Positions 16,608 through 25,025 of a DNA stretch of 63,520 nt are shown here, one piece after another. The DNA lies in assembly GCA_947169115.1 (NCBI GenBank), contig CAMVOK010000019.1, positions 1 through 63,520 on the forward strand. Direction: 5' to 3'. The DNA comes from an uncultured Prevotellaceae bacterium (lineage in GTDB: Bacteria > Bacteroidota > Bacteroidia > Bacteroidales > Bacteroidaceae). The notes beneath the pieces are model-generated. The model was given only the letters and a program-made list of their open reading frames with translations, did not search any database and was not told the DNA's origin. The stretch's first letter is position 1. The number at the start of each line of letters is the position of its first letter. A program made the position numbers and the translations under genes.

Positions 16608-17426
16608 ATGTATAGGTTCTTTTTGTCCGTGTTATTGCTTGCGTGTAGCCTTCCTGGCTATACGCAAGCAGACATTCGCCCCGTGGTGGGCGTAGCACGC
16701 TTCAGTTGTGATATGGAAAGTCCGTATGTTGGTCTTGTGACAGAAAAAGTTGTGGAGATGCTGACAAACACACATCGCTTTCAAGTTGTGGACAGGACAA
16801 GCCGTGATAAAATAGACGAGGAACTGGAACTGCAAAAGAGTGAAGCCTTCCTCGACAGCAAGAACCTAGCCGACCAGTACTCTGCTGTAGCAGCCGAGAA
16901 ACTGATAACAGGCCATATCAACAAAATTCCCGTCTATCGTATTCATAATAATTTTGGAGGTGTGCGAGGTTATAAGGCTAGTGTGGACTTCCAAATGAAA
17001 GTCGTAGATGTGGAAACGGGCATTAGTAACGAGGCCACAAGTTTTCAGGGTAAGGCCAGTAAAGAATGTATGTCACCAGAAAGTGCCGTGACTATGGCTA
17101 TGCAATCTTTACAACCACAGATATATGAATACTTTCGAGTGAACTTTCCCGTAATGGCACCGGTAATCCGGATGCTTGATGAAGCCTCCATTCTGGTTTC
17201 CGCTGGTACGGAACAGGGCATACGTCCAGGCGATAAATTTGACATAGAATCGATAGAGATAATAGAAGGTAGGCCTTATCCGACATCGCTTGGAGAAGCA
17301 AAGGTAAAGAAGTTGGCAGGTGATTCGTTTTCAGAATGTGAAGTATCTAAGAAAGCAGGAAAGGTCGTCAGCGAGAAACTCTCTGCAGGTGCGATGATTC
17401 GTTGTAGTCTAATTATTAAAAAGTAA
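16608..17426 (+). CDS. CsgG-like exported protein
   Basis: A 272-residue protein with a signal peptide (MYRFFLSVLLLACSLPGYTQA) and a CsgG/FlgT-like body: RPVVGVARFSCDMESPYVGLV, TEKVVEML, THRFQVVDRTSRDKIDEEL, LITGHINKIPV and KVVDVETG. These are the alternating beta/alpha elements of the CsgG/LpoB/TolB-N-like fold. The C-terminal part (VSAGTEQGIRPGDKFDI) resembles the FlgT C-terminal barrel. No lipobox is seen. Ten bases separate it from the next gene. The start is set at 16608, since codons before it overlap the insertion-sequence end. Its original promoter was probably displaced by that element. Confidence 0.75.
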   Translation: MYRFFLSVLLLACSLPGYTQADIRPVVGVARFSCDMESPYVGLVTEKVVEMLTNTHRFQVVDRTSRDKIDEELELQKSEAFLDSKNLADQYSAVAAEKLITGHINKIPVYRIHNNFGGVRGYKASVDFQMKVVDVETGISNEATSFQGKASKECMSPESAVTMAMQSLQPQIYEYFRVNFPVMAPVIRMLDEASILVSAGTEQGIRPGDKFDIESIEIIEGRPYPTSLGEAKVKKLAGDSFSECEVSKKAGKVVSEKLSAGAMIRCSLIIKK

Positions 17427-17435
17427 CAAAATACC

Positions 17436-18335
17436 ATGAAGAAATCTATTTTAATGTTATCCATATTACTGATGGTGTCCTTAATTTGTGTATCAGCACA
17501 GAATCCAGTTTCAGGCATGGGGCCGGTGTCTTATCCCCAACATAAGCCTAAGATGATGGTCATTCCATTTACGAAACAGGGAGAGGACATCAGAACTATC
17601 CTTGAAAACGATGTGAACAAACGTATTGCCCTGACGAAAATCAAGGAAGCCTTCGACAGGCGTGGTTATACAATGGTAGATTTCTTCGGTCGGGTAAGGG
17701 CATTGTCCACAGTAAAGGGTCTGGGCATGGACCAACAGCAGGACTATAAAACGATGATTATCCAGCAATCGGGAGCCGATGTATATGTGGAGGCAGAAAC
17801 GGATGTTCTTGTATCGCCGACGGGAAATTCGGTAAAGGTTATCCTAACAGCCTACGAAAGTTCAACGGGCAATTCTTTGTCAAATGCTGTTGGGGAGAGT
17901 GGAAAATTCTATACTGACGACTTTGGGAAACTGACATCGAAAGCCGTAGAGATGTGTATGGACTATTTTCTCGACATCATGCAGGATAAGTTCTGCGATA
18001 TCATGGAAAGTGGTCAGTCTATAAGCATCACCATCGGTGTGGATAATAGTTCGGCCTACCTGCTATCAAGTGAGGTTGGGAGTGAAGGACTTGCTATTTC
18101 CGATCAACTTGAGCTTTGGGTGGAGGAGAATGCTTATAAAGGCAATTACCACATCCAGGGAACCACTGACCGCCAAATGATATTTGACGATGTGCGCATA
18201 CCCTTAAAGGACGAGAACGGGCGGAACTACAATATCAACAAGTTCGGGTTGAAGTTGCTATCTTTCTTCCGTAGTATAGGAATTGGCATCGAGCGTTCCA
18301 TCAGTAACAATACACTCGTCATAACTATTAAATAG
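17436..18335 (+). CDS. exported DUF6175-like protein
   Basis: A 299-residue protein with a signal peptide (to about residue 21, VSAQ). The body begins with PKMMVIPFTKQGEDIRTIL, followed by IALTKIKEAFDRRGYTMVDF and SGADVYVEAETDVLV, a pattern I associate with Bacteroidetes DUF6175 proteins (from memory). The alternating beta/alpha pattern resembles the CsgG-like neighbour, so the pair may form one periplasmic or outer-membrane complex. It is nine bases after one gene and eight bases before the next, a tight operon. Function unknown. Confidence 0.65.
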   Translation: MKKSILMLSILLMVSLICVSAQNPVSGMGPVSYPQHKPKMMVIPFTKQGEDIRTILENDVNKRIALTKIKEAFDRRGYTMVDFFGRVRALSTVKGLGMDQQQDYKTMIIQQSGADVYVEAETDVLVSPTGNSVKVILTAYESSTGNSLSNAVGESGKFYTDDFGKLTSKAVEMCMDYFLDIMQDKFCDIMESGQSISITIGVDNSSAYLLSSEVGSEGLAISDQLELWVEENAYKGNYHIQGTTDRQMIFDDVRIPLKDENGRNYNINKFGLKLLSFFRSIGIGIERSISNNTLVITIK

Positions 18336-18343
18336 GAATCAAT

Positions 18344-19255
18344 ATGAAAAGGCTTTTAATATTTGCTGTAGGTGTATTGTCCGTGCTGACAATAAAAGCA
18401 CAAGGACAGGTAGAGATGGCTGTGGCTATCCCAAGGCAGACAACAGAGGTTAGTCACAATACATGGAACGTGATTCGCAACAAACTCGTGGATGCAATGA
18501 CTCGTAATGGTGTATCATCTGTAGTATATAGTGGCATTGTGGTATATCCAGAAATCACAGTGTCGGACGAGCAGTTGGTGGAAAGTGGAATGCGAAATAT
18601 AACAGTCATAGACATACAGTTAAGTTTGACCACAGAGCATGTTGTAACAGGTACAGTTTTCAGCACGCTTGCCCTTACACTACGTGGTGAGGGAGATAAT
18701 ATGGATAAGGCTGTGATGCGAGCCATCAACAAGATTCTTCCAACGGACGACCGTCTTAATGCCTTCATGGTTCAATCGATAAACATAATCACCCGTTATT
18801 ATCAGGAGAACACGAACACCATAATCCAGAAAGCGCAAAACTTAGCTTCAACAAAGCAGTACGAAGCGGCTTTAGCCTTGCTCAGTTCCTATCCAACCTC
18901 TGTTAGTGGCTATTCACAGGTGAGCAAAACCTTGACTGAAGTGTATGGAGAATATCAGAATTCCATTTGTGCTCAGAAACTTCAACAAGCTCGTACGGCT
19001 TATTCGTTGGGACGTTATGCAGAAGCGGCTTCATGGCTTCAGCAGGTAGATATGCAAAGTTCATGTGCGAAAGAAGCTCGAGTCTTATGTCAGAAAATAA
19101 AAGCCTCACGCGATGCCGAGACGGCTCGTGAACTCGCTACCCTTGAACGAATATACCAAAATCAAGCTGACTTGGAGAAACAGCGTATCAAAGCCATTCG
19201 TGATGTTGTGGTTACTTATTATAAGAGTGTGCCAAGATTTTATTATGTGTTTTGA
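18344..19255 (+). CDS. exported protein with helical-repeat C-terminus
   Basis: A 303-residue protein with a signal peptide (MKRLLIFAVGVLSVLTIKAQ). Residues about 25-150 form an alternating beta/alpha domain similar in layout to the two genes before it (VEMAVAIPRQ, WNVIRNKLVDAMTRNG, TEHVVTGTVFSTLALTL). Residues about 160-280 are TPR-like helices (AQNLASTKQYEAALALLSSY, ARTAYSLGRYAEAASWLQQV). Not a family I can name. Last gene of the operon; it ends 15 bases from the convergent aguA. Confidence 0.6.
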   Translation: MKRLLIFAVGVLSVLTIKAQGQVEMAVAIPRQTTEVSHNTWNVIRNKLVDAMTRNGVSSVVYSGIVVYPEITVSDEQLVESGMRNITVIDIQLSLTTEHVVTGTVFSTLALTLRGEGDNMDKAVMRAINKILPTDDRLNAFMVQSINIITRYYQENTNTIIQKAQNLASTKQYEAALALLSSYPTSVSGYSQVSKTLTEVYGEYQNSICAQKLQQARTAYSLGRYAEAASWLQQVDMQSSCAKEARVLCQKIKASRDAETARELATLERIYQNQADLEKQRIKAIRDVVVTYYKSVPRFYYVF

Positions 19256-19270
19256 GTTAGGAACATAACT

Positions 19271-20461
19271 CTAAGTATTTTTATTCTGTGCAAAACTTCC
19301 TTGTGGGAACTGCATGGTGCAGCAGTGGAGCGAGCCGTGTTGTTCGATGAGGACGCGACAGTCGATGGATACGATTTCGTGCTTGGGGAAGGCCAGTTGC
19401 AGTTGTCGGCGTGCTTGTTCGTCACGTGCAGCATCGCGATAAGTGGGCATCAGCACGGCTCCATTTATCACGAGGAAGTTGGCGTAGGTAGCCGGCAAGC
19501 GCATTCCTCCCTGCTCCCTGCCCCCTGCTCCTTGCTCTCTGCTCCCTACTCCCTGCCCCTCATATACCGCACTTGCCATGGGCAGAGGAATGAGGCGATA
19601 GGGACGATTGTCGAGTGTACGGAAGGTCTGTAGTTGTTCTTCCATCAGCCGGAGTTCCTCGTAGTGTTCGTCTTGGGTGTCCGTACATTGTACGTAAGCG
19701 ATGGTGTCGTTGGGACAGAGACGAGCCAGGGTATCGATATGACTGTCCGTATCGTCGCCGGCCAAATAGCCGTGGTCGAGCCACAGTACGCGCTCGGCAC
19801 GAAGATATCGCTTCAGACGCTCTTCGATTTCGGCTTGCGTCAGAGGTTGGTTCCTGTGGGGAGCAAGGAGACACTGACTGGTGGTCAGAATGGTGCCTTT
19901 GCCGTCGCTCTCTATGCTGCCCCCTTCGAGCACGAAGTCCAGATGGTTCTCGTACTGGCCGTTGAGCATGTGTTGCTCCATCATTCGCCTGCAAATCTCG
20001 TCGTCCAGTTCGGCAGGGAACTTCTCTCCCCATCCGTTAAACTGGAAGTCGAGCAGAATGTGCCCCATCGAGGTTTGCAGGGAGATGAATCCATGGTCGC
20101 GTGCCCAGGTGTCGTTTGTGGGAGCCTCACAGAGTGTGATGTTCGTCAGTGCCCGTTGAGGCAATCGCTCACGCAGGAGGGCGCTCACCTTGTCGGGTTC
20201 CGGGGTGACGATGATGAGGCGTTCGCGCAAACTTATCTCCAAGGCCATGCGGATGTAGCACTCCGTTACCTCTTTCAGTATCGGTGCCCAATCCGTCTTC
20301 TCGTGAGGCCATGTCAGTTGTACGCCACTCTGTCGTGCCCACTCGGCCGGCAGAACGGTAGCGCGTATTTCGCTCTGTTCGGGACCTGCCATCTGTTCGG
20401 GACGCAATTCCATGGTCAGGTCTTCTATAATTGTTGTTGTCAGTCGATATTGCAATGACAT
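19271..20461 (-). CDS. aguA: agmatine deiminase
   Basis: A 396-residue peptidyl-arginine-deiminase-like enzyme that converts agmatine to N-carbamoylputrescine, the substrate of aguB. Motifs: AEWARQSGVQLTWPH at the start, NDTWARDHG, FNGWGEKF, FVLEGGSIESDGKGT, LDHGYLAGDDTDSHID and the catalytic Cys in SLHCCTMQFPQG. The start at 20461 follows the -7 box by 23 bases; 20413 is the alternative. Between AVYEGQ and LPATYANFL lies an in-frame insertion of about 15 residues (GVGSREQGAGGREQGG), encoded by GGGAGCAGGG repeats (19505-19560), in a region normally short in the family. Confidence 0.92.
   Translation of the reverse strand: MSLQYRLTTTIIEDLTMELRPEQMAGPEQSEIRATVLPAEWARQSGVQLTWPHEKTDWAPILKEVTECYIRMALEISLRERLIIVTPEPDKVSALLRERLPQRALTNITLCEAPTNDTWARDHGFISLQTSMGHILLDFQFNGWGEKFPAELDDEICRRMMEQHMLNGQYENHLDFVLEGGSIESDGKGTILTTSQCLLAPHRNQPLTQAEIEERLKRYLRAERVLWLDHGYLAGDDTDSHIDTLARLCPNDTIAYVQCTDTQDEHYEELRLMEEQLQTFRTLDNRPYRLIPLPMASAVYEGQGVGSREQGAGGREQGGMRLPATYANFLVINGAVLMPTYRDAARDEQARRQLQLAFPKHEIVSIDCRVLIEQHGSLHCCTMQFPQGSFAQNKNT
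19505..19560. repeat. in-frame GGGAGCAGGG repeat inside aguA
   Basis: On the plus strand, CTCCCTGCTCCCTGC-type units repeat for about 56 bases. They encode G(V/A)GSREQG-type residues in aguA. Confidence 0.75.
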
Positions 20462-20484
20462 CGTTTCGTTATCTATTATGGCAA

Positions 20485-20492
20485 CAAAGGTA
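20485..20492 (-). promoter_or_regulatory. aguA -7 box
   Basis: TACCTTTG on the minus strand, 23 bases upstream of the chosen ATG. Confidence 0.6.
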
Positions 20493-20584
20493 CGATTAAG
20501 CGAGTGAAAACGCAAATTTTTTCTTAACAAAGTTACGTTCGGTAGAATCCTTGGCGAGGATTTGGAAATGCGGCGGAGAGTCAT

Positions 20585-20592
20585 TAACTTTG
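20585..20592 (+). promoter_or_regulatory. -7 box of the BASS transporter gene
   Basis: TAACTTTG on the plus strand, giving a leader of about 70 bases. It is divergent from the aguA promoter. Confidence 0.55.
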
Positions 20593-20667
20593 CACCCCGA
20601 GACGGGACGTTATAGACTATCGGCATAAAGGTTTACGATAGTTTGTCCGAAGAGAAAACATGTTGTT

Positions 20668-21516
20668 ATGAATACGATTTTCATTGTCCTGCCCATATTG
20701 ACGTTGCTGATGTTCGATTTGGGATTGTCGTTGCGTTTGGAAGATTTCGGTAAGGTCGTCCGTCATCCACGTCCCATAGGGGTGGCACTGTTCGGTCAGT
20801 TGGTTTTGTTGCCTTTGATAGCCCTGGGCTTGGCTTGGCTGTTCCGCTTGCCTCCCGTCTATTTCATTGGTTTGGTGCTGATAGCCTGTTGTCCGGGTGG
20901 CAGTTCTTCCAACGTATTTTCTAAGCTGGCGGGTGGCGATGTGGCCCTGTCCGTGACGTTGACGGCGCTCAGCAGTATCATTACATTGTTTACCATCCCG
21001 TTCGTCATGAGTTGGGCTACCCAACTGGTAGGCGAAAGCGTGGGTATCACCCTGCCCGTAGGCAATCTCGTAAAACAAAACCTTTTGTTGATGCTCCTGC
21101 CCGTATTGTTGGGAATCGGTCTGCACTATGCCTGGCCAAAGGGAGCGTCGAAGGTGGATAAGGTGTTGACGAAACTGGCCTTCCCGCTCTTGCTCGTGCT
21201 CATCAGCATCTTCTATGCCCAGCACCATAAGACCATACTGGAAAATATCGGCATCCTGGGATTGTGCGTAACCCTGCTGATACTGGTGGCCATCGGCTGT
21301 TCGTCCCTGCTTGCGCGTATGGTGAAGAATAGCCCTCAGCAACGTCGCACAGTCATCATTGAAGTGGGTATGCAGAACGCCGCACAAGCCATTGCCATCG
21401 CTTCCAGTCCTCTTATCTTTGCCAGCGACGAGATGGCCATTCCTGCTATCCTCTATTCGCTGATGATGAACATCGTGTTGCTCATTTATGTGGCCGTGGT
21501 ACGTCGCTCGCGCTAA
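20668..21516 (+). CDS. BASS-family sodium symporter
   Basis: A 282-residue inner-membrane protein of the bile acid:sodium symporter family with about nine hydrophobic segments. The family signature is ACCPGGSSSNVFSKLAGGDVALSVTLTALS near residues 71-100 (sodium-binding region), and the second crossing motif is EVGMQNAAQAIAIA near 234-247. Family members carry organic anions such as bile acids, pantoate or pyruvate with sodium. The substrate cannot be deduced. It is divergent from aguA with about 200 bases between the starts. Confidence 0.85.
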   Translation: MNTIFIVLPILTLLMFDLGLSLRLEDFGKVVRHPRPIGVALFGQLVLLPLIALGLAWLFRLPPVYFIGLVLIACCPGGSSSNVFSKLAGGDVALSVTLTALSSIITLFTIPFVMSWATQLVGESVGITLPVGNLVKQNLLLMLLPVLLGIGLHYAWPKGASKVDKVLTKLAFPLLLVLISIFYAQHHKTILENIGILGLCVTLLILVAIGCSSLLARMVKNSPQQRRTVIIEVGMQNAAQAIAIASSPLIFASDEMAIPAILYSLMMNIVLLIYVAVVRRSR

Positions 21517-21556
21517 TCTTATTCTTTGAATGCTTGGATATGTCCCCAAGAAAGAG

Positions 21557-21564
21557 TATCTTTG
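21557..21564 (+). promoter_or_regulatory. -7 box of the flavin reductase gene
   Basis: TATCTTTG; the start codon is 48 bases on. The leader contains AAATCCTAAAATCC repeats. Confidence 0.6.
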
Positions 21565-21611
21565 CGCCCAAATCCCAAAATCATTAAATCCTAAAATCCT
21601 AAAATATCGCT

Positions 21612-22193
21612 ATGCGTAAAAGTTTTGGAAAGAAGGGGATGTTTACGGCTCCCCTGCCCGTGCTCTTGGTAGGCACGTATGACGAGAACGGAGTGCCCAA
21701 TCTGATGAACGTAGCTTGGGGTGGACAGTGCAGCGAGCACCATGTGGCCCTGAATCTGGGACACGAGCGGAAGACGCTGGAGAACATGCGTCTGAAGAAG
21801 GAGTTCACGGTGATGTTTGCTACGGAAGAGACCATGGTCGAGGCCGACTACGTGGGCATCGTATCGGGCTTGAAGGTGGGGGACAAGATTGCCAAGAGTG
21901 GACTTACCCCCATGAAGGCCGAACAGGTGGATGCTCCTGCCTTTGAGGAACTGCCCGTAACGTTGGAATGCCGTTTGGCCAGCATCCGTGAGGAGAAGAC
22001 GGGCGAGATACGTGTAACGGGTGAGGTGGTGAACCTGACCGCCGAGGAGAGCGTGCTGAACGAGAAGGGCAAGGTGGATTTTGAAAAGATGCACCTCATC
22101 TGCTTCGACGAGGCCACACTTACCTACCGCGCCATCGGCCGTGTCGTAGGCAATGCCTTCGTGGCAGGCAACAAGATTCGGAAAGGAAATTAA
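21612..22193 (+). CDS. flavin reductase-like (FMN-binding) protein
   Basis: A 193-residue protein of the flavin reductase-like split-barrel family. Visible elements: PLPVLLVGTYDENGVPNLMNVAWGG (flavin-binding first strands), HVALNLGHERKTLENM and EFTVMF, then KVGDKIAKSGLTP, DAPAFEELPVTLEC and the C-terminal TYRAIGRVVGNAF. It probably binds FMN and reduces flavin or an electron carrier with NAD(P)H. The partner is unknown. Own promoter; single gene. Confidence 0.85.
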   Translation: MRKSFGKKGMFTAPLPVLLVGTYDENGVPNLMNVAWGGQCSEHHVALNLGHERKTLENMRLKKEFTVMFATEETMVEADYVGIVSGLKVGDKIAKSGLTPMKAEQVDAPAFEELPVTLECRLASIREEKTGEIRVTGEVVNLTAEESVLNEKGKVDFEKMHLICFDEATLTYRAIGRVVGNAFVAGNKIRKGN

Positions 22194-22301
22194 ACTCCTG
22201 CGTTCCTAGTATTCGGCCAGCGAAGACCATCAGGATTACCTCGAACGCGATTTCTGGTTATTGTCACTTGCCTCTTTCCTTATTTAAATACACGCGAGAA
22301 C

Positions 22302-22309
22302 TATCTTTG
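22302..22309 (+). promoter_or_regulatory. -7 box of the CotH gene, very close to the start
   Basis: TATCTTTG ends only eight bases before the ATG at 22318, implying a leader of a few bases or none. Confidence 0.6.
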
Positions 22310-22317
22310 CAAGGGAA

Positions 22318-24342
22318 ATGAAATGCTTGCTTAACATATTGGTAATGACGTTGCTGATGTGCTTGCCGTTGAGGGCGGCAGAGACGGAGCATGTGCGGCT
22401 GACGAACCTGCCGCATGTCTATATCAATACCTTTACGGGCAAAAGCATTACGAGCAAGACCAGTTATGTATATGCAAAGATGTGGATGGTCAGCGAGGAG
22501 GACAGTGTGGCCTTCTACGATTCGCTGGAGATTCGCGGTAGGGGAAACTCTACATGGAACTTGGCGAAGAAACCCTATAAGCTGAAGTTCCACCAGAAGG
22601 AGAAACTGCTGGGCAAGGGGTATGCGAAGACCAAGAAATGGACACTCCTGGCCAATCACGGCGACAAGACCTTGATTCGCAATGCCGTGACGAGTGCTAC
22701 TGGCGAGTGGCTGGGATTGAAGTTCAATCCGGCTGCCAAGTTCGTGGATCTTACGCTGAATGGGAACTATGTGGGGACCTATCAGTTAACGGACAACATA
22801 GATGTGCGCCCCCATCGGGTGAACATCACGGAGCAGGACTATCCGCTCACCGAGGAGAGCAACATTACGGGTGGCTACCTGCTGGAGGCAGACGGATTCC
22901 ACGACTTTACGAACGGAGTGACGGGCTTCTATTCTGCGCGTAGTAGCGTTCCCCTGCGCATTCACTATCCCGATGAAGACGAGATTGACAACCGCCAGTT
23001 TACCTACATACGCGATTTTATAAACACTTTCGAGACACGCCTCTTTGCTTCTTCTTATCAGGATGATGAGGAGGGGTATCGTCCTCTGCTGGATAGTCTC
23101 TCATTGGCCAACTGGTACCTGGCTACGGAGGTGAGCGGAAACATAGATGGATTCTACTCCCTCTATTTCTACAAGGAGATGGACGACGACCACCTCTACT
23201 GGGGACCGCTCTGGGACTACGACATTGCATACGCCAACGATGACCGCAAGGGCGACACCAGCCGTCAGCTGATGCGCGATGTCGCTTACGGCAGCAACAT
23301 GCGTACGTGGTTTGTACAGATGTGGACAGACCCCTGGTTCACATCACTCGTTGCCCGGCGATGGGACAAGGCCGTGCGTGAGGGACTGGAGGATTACATG
23401 TTGCAGAAGGTGGATAGTTTGGTGACCTTGCTCGATGCCTCCCAACAACTCAACTACCAACGCTGGGGCATCAATCAGAGGGTCCTGCGTGAACGGGTGC
23501 TTTATTCCACTTACGACCAGTATGTCGATGACCTGCGGAAGTACATCTCGCGCCACATTGCCTACCTGACAGAAGTGTTCAGCGACTATGTGCCCGAAGA
23601 ACCGCAACCCAAGATTCCTGACTTCGAGACGGACACGCTGAAGTATTATGCCATCGGAAATGTGGGGAGTGGCACCACCTTTGATGTGGATATGGGAACA
23701 GACGTGGTATGTGCCAATAGCTATGATGAGCAGAGCGAGACACAGCAGTGGAGAATCTTTCCGCTGAGCAATGGATACATGCATCTGACCAACCGTGCAA
23801 CGGGACTGGCCCTGAACGACCCCACGGAGGGCACCCCCACGGCAACCACACTTACGGGCACGCAACTCAATGTGGTTGTCAGCGACTCGCTCGACGAGCG
23901 TCAGCAGTGGGACCTCGTGAGCCAAGGTTCGGGGCGTTTCAACCTCATAAACCGATTTAGTCAGCACGGAGCCAACCTTAGTGCGGGCAGCAGCGCAAAT
24001 GGTACGAGAATTATCAGCTACACCAGCGACGACCGCAATGCTTCGTCGAAAAACCGCATGTGGACGATTACACCCGTTGCCGATGTTCCAGACGGCATAG
24101 AGGAAACAGAACAGGTTGACTATGCCCTGGCATACGACCCCACGTCACACCGCCTGCACTTTGGTAGCGACGATATGGAGAAGATGAACTTTGCCGTTCG
24201 TCTTTACGACCAGACTGGTCGCCTCCTGCGCACCTTCCGTGCCTCGGACGGCTGTTCTTTGCAAGGGCTGCCTCGCGGTCTCTACATCGTCTCTTGGAAC
24301 ATCAATGGCAAGGTGAGAAGCGTGAAGTTCAAACGCTCCTGA
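22318..24342 (+). CDS. exported CotH-family protein with ricin-type domain and T9SS signal
   Basis: A 674-residue protein: signal peptide (1-20), CotH kinase-like domain (about 25-420; RGRGNSTWNLAKKPYKLKF, KWTLLANHGDKTLIRNAV, GNYVGTYQLTDNIDV, LWDYDIAYAND), a beta-trefoil of ricin/QxW type (about 440-590; ETQQWRIFPL, RQQWDLVSQG, MWTITPV) and a C-terminal T9SS sorting domain (LYDQTGRLLRTFRASDG, then GLPRGLYIVSWN and KVRSVKFKR). CotH proteins phosphorylate proteins in Bacillus spore coats. Here the protein should be placed on the cell surface and may bind glycan through the trefoil. Single gene with a very short leader. Confidence 0.85.
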   Translation: MKCLLNILVMTLLMCLPLRAAETEHVRLTNLPHVYINTFTGKSITSKTSYVYAKMWMVSEEDSVAFYDSLEIRGRGNSTWNLAKKPYKLKFHQKEKLLGKGYAKTKKWTLLANHGDKTLIRNAVTSATGEWLGLKFNPAAKFVDLTLNGNYVGTYQLTDNIDVRPHRVNITEQDYPLTEESNITGGYLLEADGFHDFTNGVTGFYSARSSVPLRIHYPDEDEIDNRQFTYIRDFINTFETRLFASSYQDDEEGYRPLLDSLSLANWYLATEVSGNIDGFYSLYFYKEMDDDHLYWGPLWDYDIAYANDDRKGDTSRQLMRDVAYGSNMRTWFVQMWTDPWFTSLVARRWDKAVREGLEDYMLQKVDSLVTLLDASQQLNYQRWGINQRVLRERVLYSTYDQYVDDLRKYISRHIAYLTEVFSDYVPEEPQPKIPDFETDTLKYYAIGNVGSGTTFDVDMGTDVVCANSYDEQSETQQWRIFPLSNGYMHLTNRATGLALNDPTEGTPTATTLTGTQLNVVVSDSLDERQQWDLVSQGSGRFNLINRFSQHGANLSAGSSANGTRIISYTSDDRNASSKNRMWTITPVADVPDGIEETEQVDYALAYDPTSHRLHFGSDDMEKMNFAVRLYDQTGRLLRTFRASDGCSLQGLPRGLYIVSWNINGKVRSVKFKRS

Positions 24343-24407
24343 ATCTATAATCTGTTACGTTGCTCGAGCAACCAAATCATGATGGTTGCGGAAATATTCA
24401 AATAGGT

Positions 24408-24438
24408 TTTGCATTTTGTACAATTATTTGTATTTTTG
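24408..24438 (+). promoter_or_regulatory. greA promoter
   Basis: TTTG at 24408-24411 and TATTTTTG at 24431-24438 with the ideal 19-base spacing. Confidence 0.7.
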
Positions 24439-24492
24439 TAAGGCTCTAACATAAAATGTTCGACATAACTTACTTGAATTCGTATTACCAAG

Positions 24493-24957
24493 ATGGAATA
24501 CATGTCACAAGAGGGCTACGACAAGCTCGTAGCAGAATTACGTCAACTGGAGCAGGTGGAACTGCCCAGGGTGAAGGAGGCGATTGCCGAGGCCAGAGAT
24601 AAAGGTGACCTCAGCGAGAACTTCGAGTATCATGCGGCAAAGCGTGAACAAGGGAAACTGTTGAGCAGGATACGCTTTAAACAGCGAGTGCTGGAGTTCG
24701 CACGGGTGGTGGACAAATCGAGACTTGGCGGCGACGGCGTAGGCTTGCTGAGTAGGGTAGAGTTTACCAACCTGACCACAAACAGCCGTATGACTTACAC
24801 GATAGTAAGTCCGCATGAGGCAAACATGCGTGAGGGAAAGCTTTCCATTAAATCGCCCATCGGTCAGGCCTTGTTGAAAAAACAGGTGGGCGACATAGTG
24901 GAGGTGAAGGTTCCCGTGGGAACGATGAAACTGCGCATAGAAAGCATAGAATTGTAG
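24493..24957 (+). CDS. greA: transcription elongation factor GreA
   Basis: A 154-residue Gre factor that rescues backtracked RNA polymerase by stimulating transcript cleavage. The N-terminal coiled coil has the acidic tip: ELRQLEQVELPRVKEAIAEA, RDKGDLSENFEYHAAKREQG (the D and E at the tip contact the active site). The C-terminal FKBP-like domain includes the conserved SPIGQALLKKQVGDIVEVKVP. Length is standard. It has its own promoter. Confidence 0.95.
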   Translation: MEYMSQEGYDKLVAELRQLEQVELPRVKEAIAEARDKGDLSENFEYHAAKREQGKLLSRIRFKQRVLEFARVVDKSRLGGDGVGLLSRVEFTNLTTNSRMTYTIVSPHEANMREGKLSIKSPIGQALLKKQVGDIVEVKVPVGTMKLRIESIEL

Positions 24958-24996
24958 GTTTTTACTTTTGAATTTTGAATTTTGAAATAAATGTAC

Positions 24997-25004
24997 TATC
25001 TTTG
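24997..25004 (+). promoter_or_regulatory. -7 box of the NIF3 gene
   Basis: TATCTTTG, 21 bases before a GTG start. GAATTTTGAATTTTG repeats cover the -33 region. Confidence 0.6.
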
Positions 25005-25025
25005 TAGCCACATACTTCATACAGC

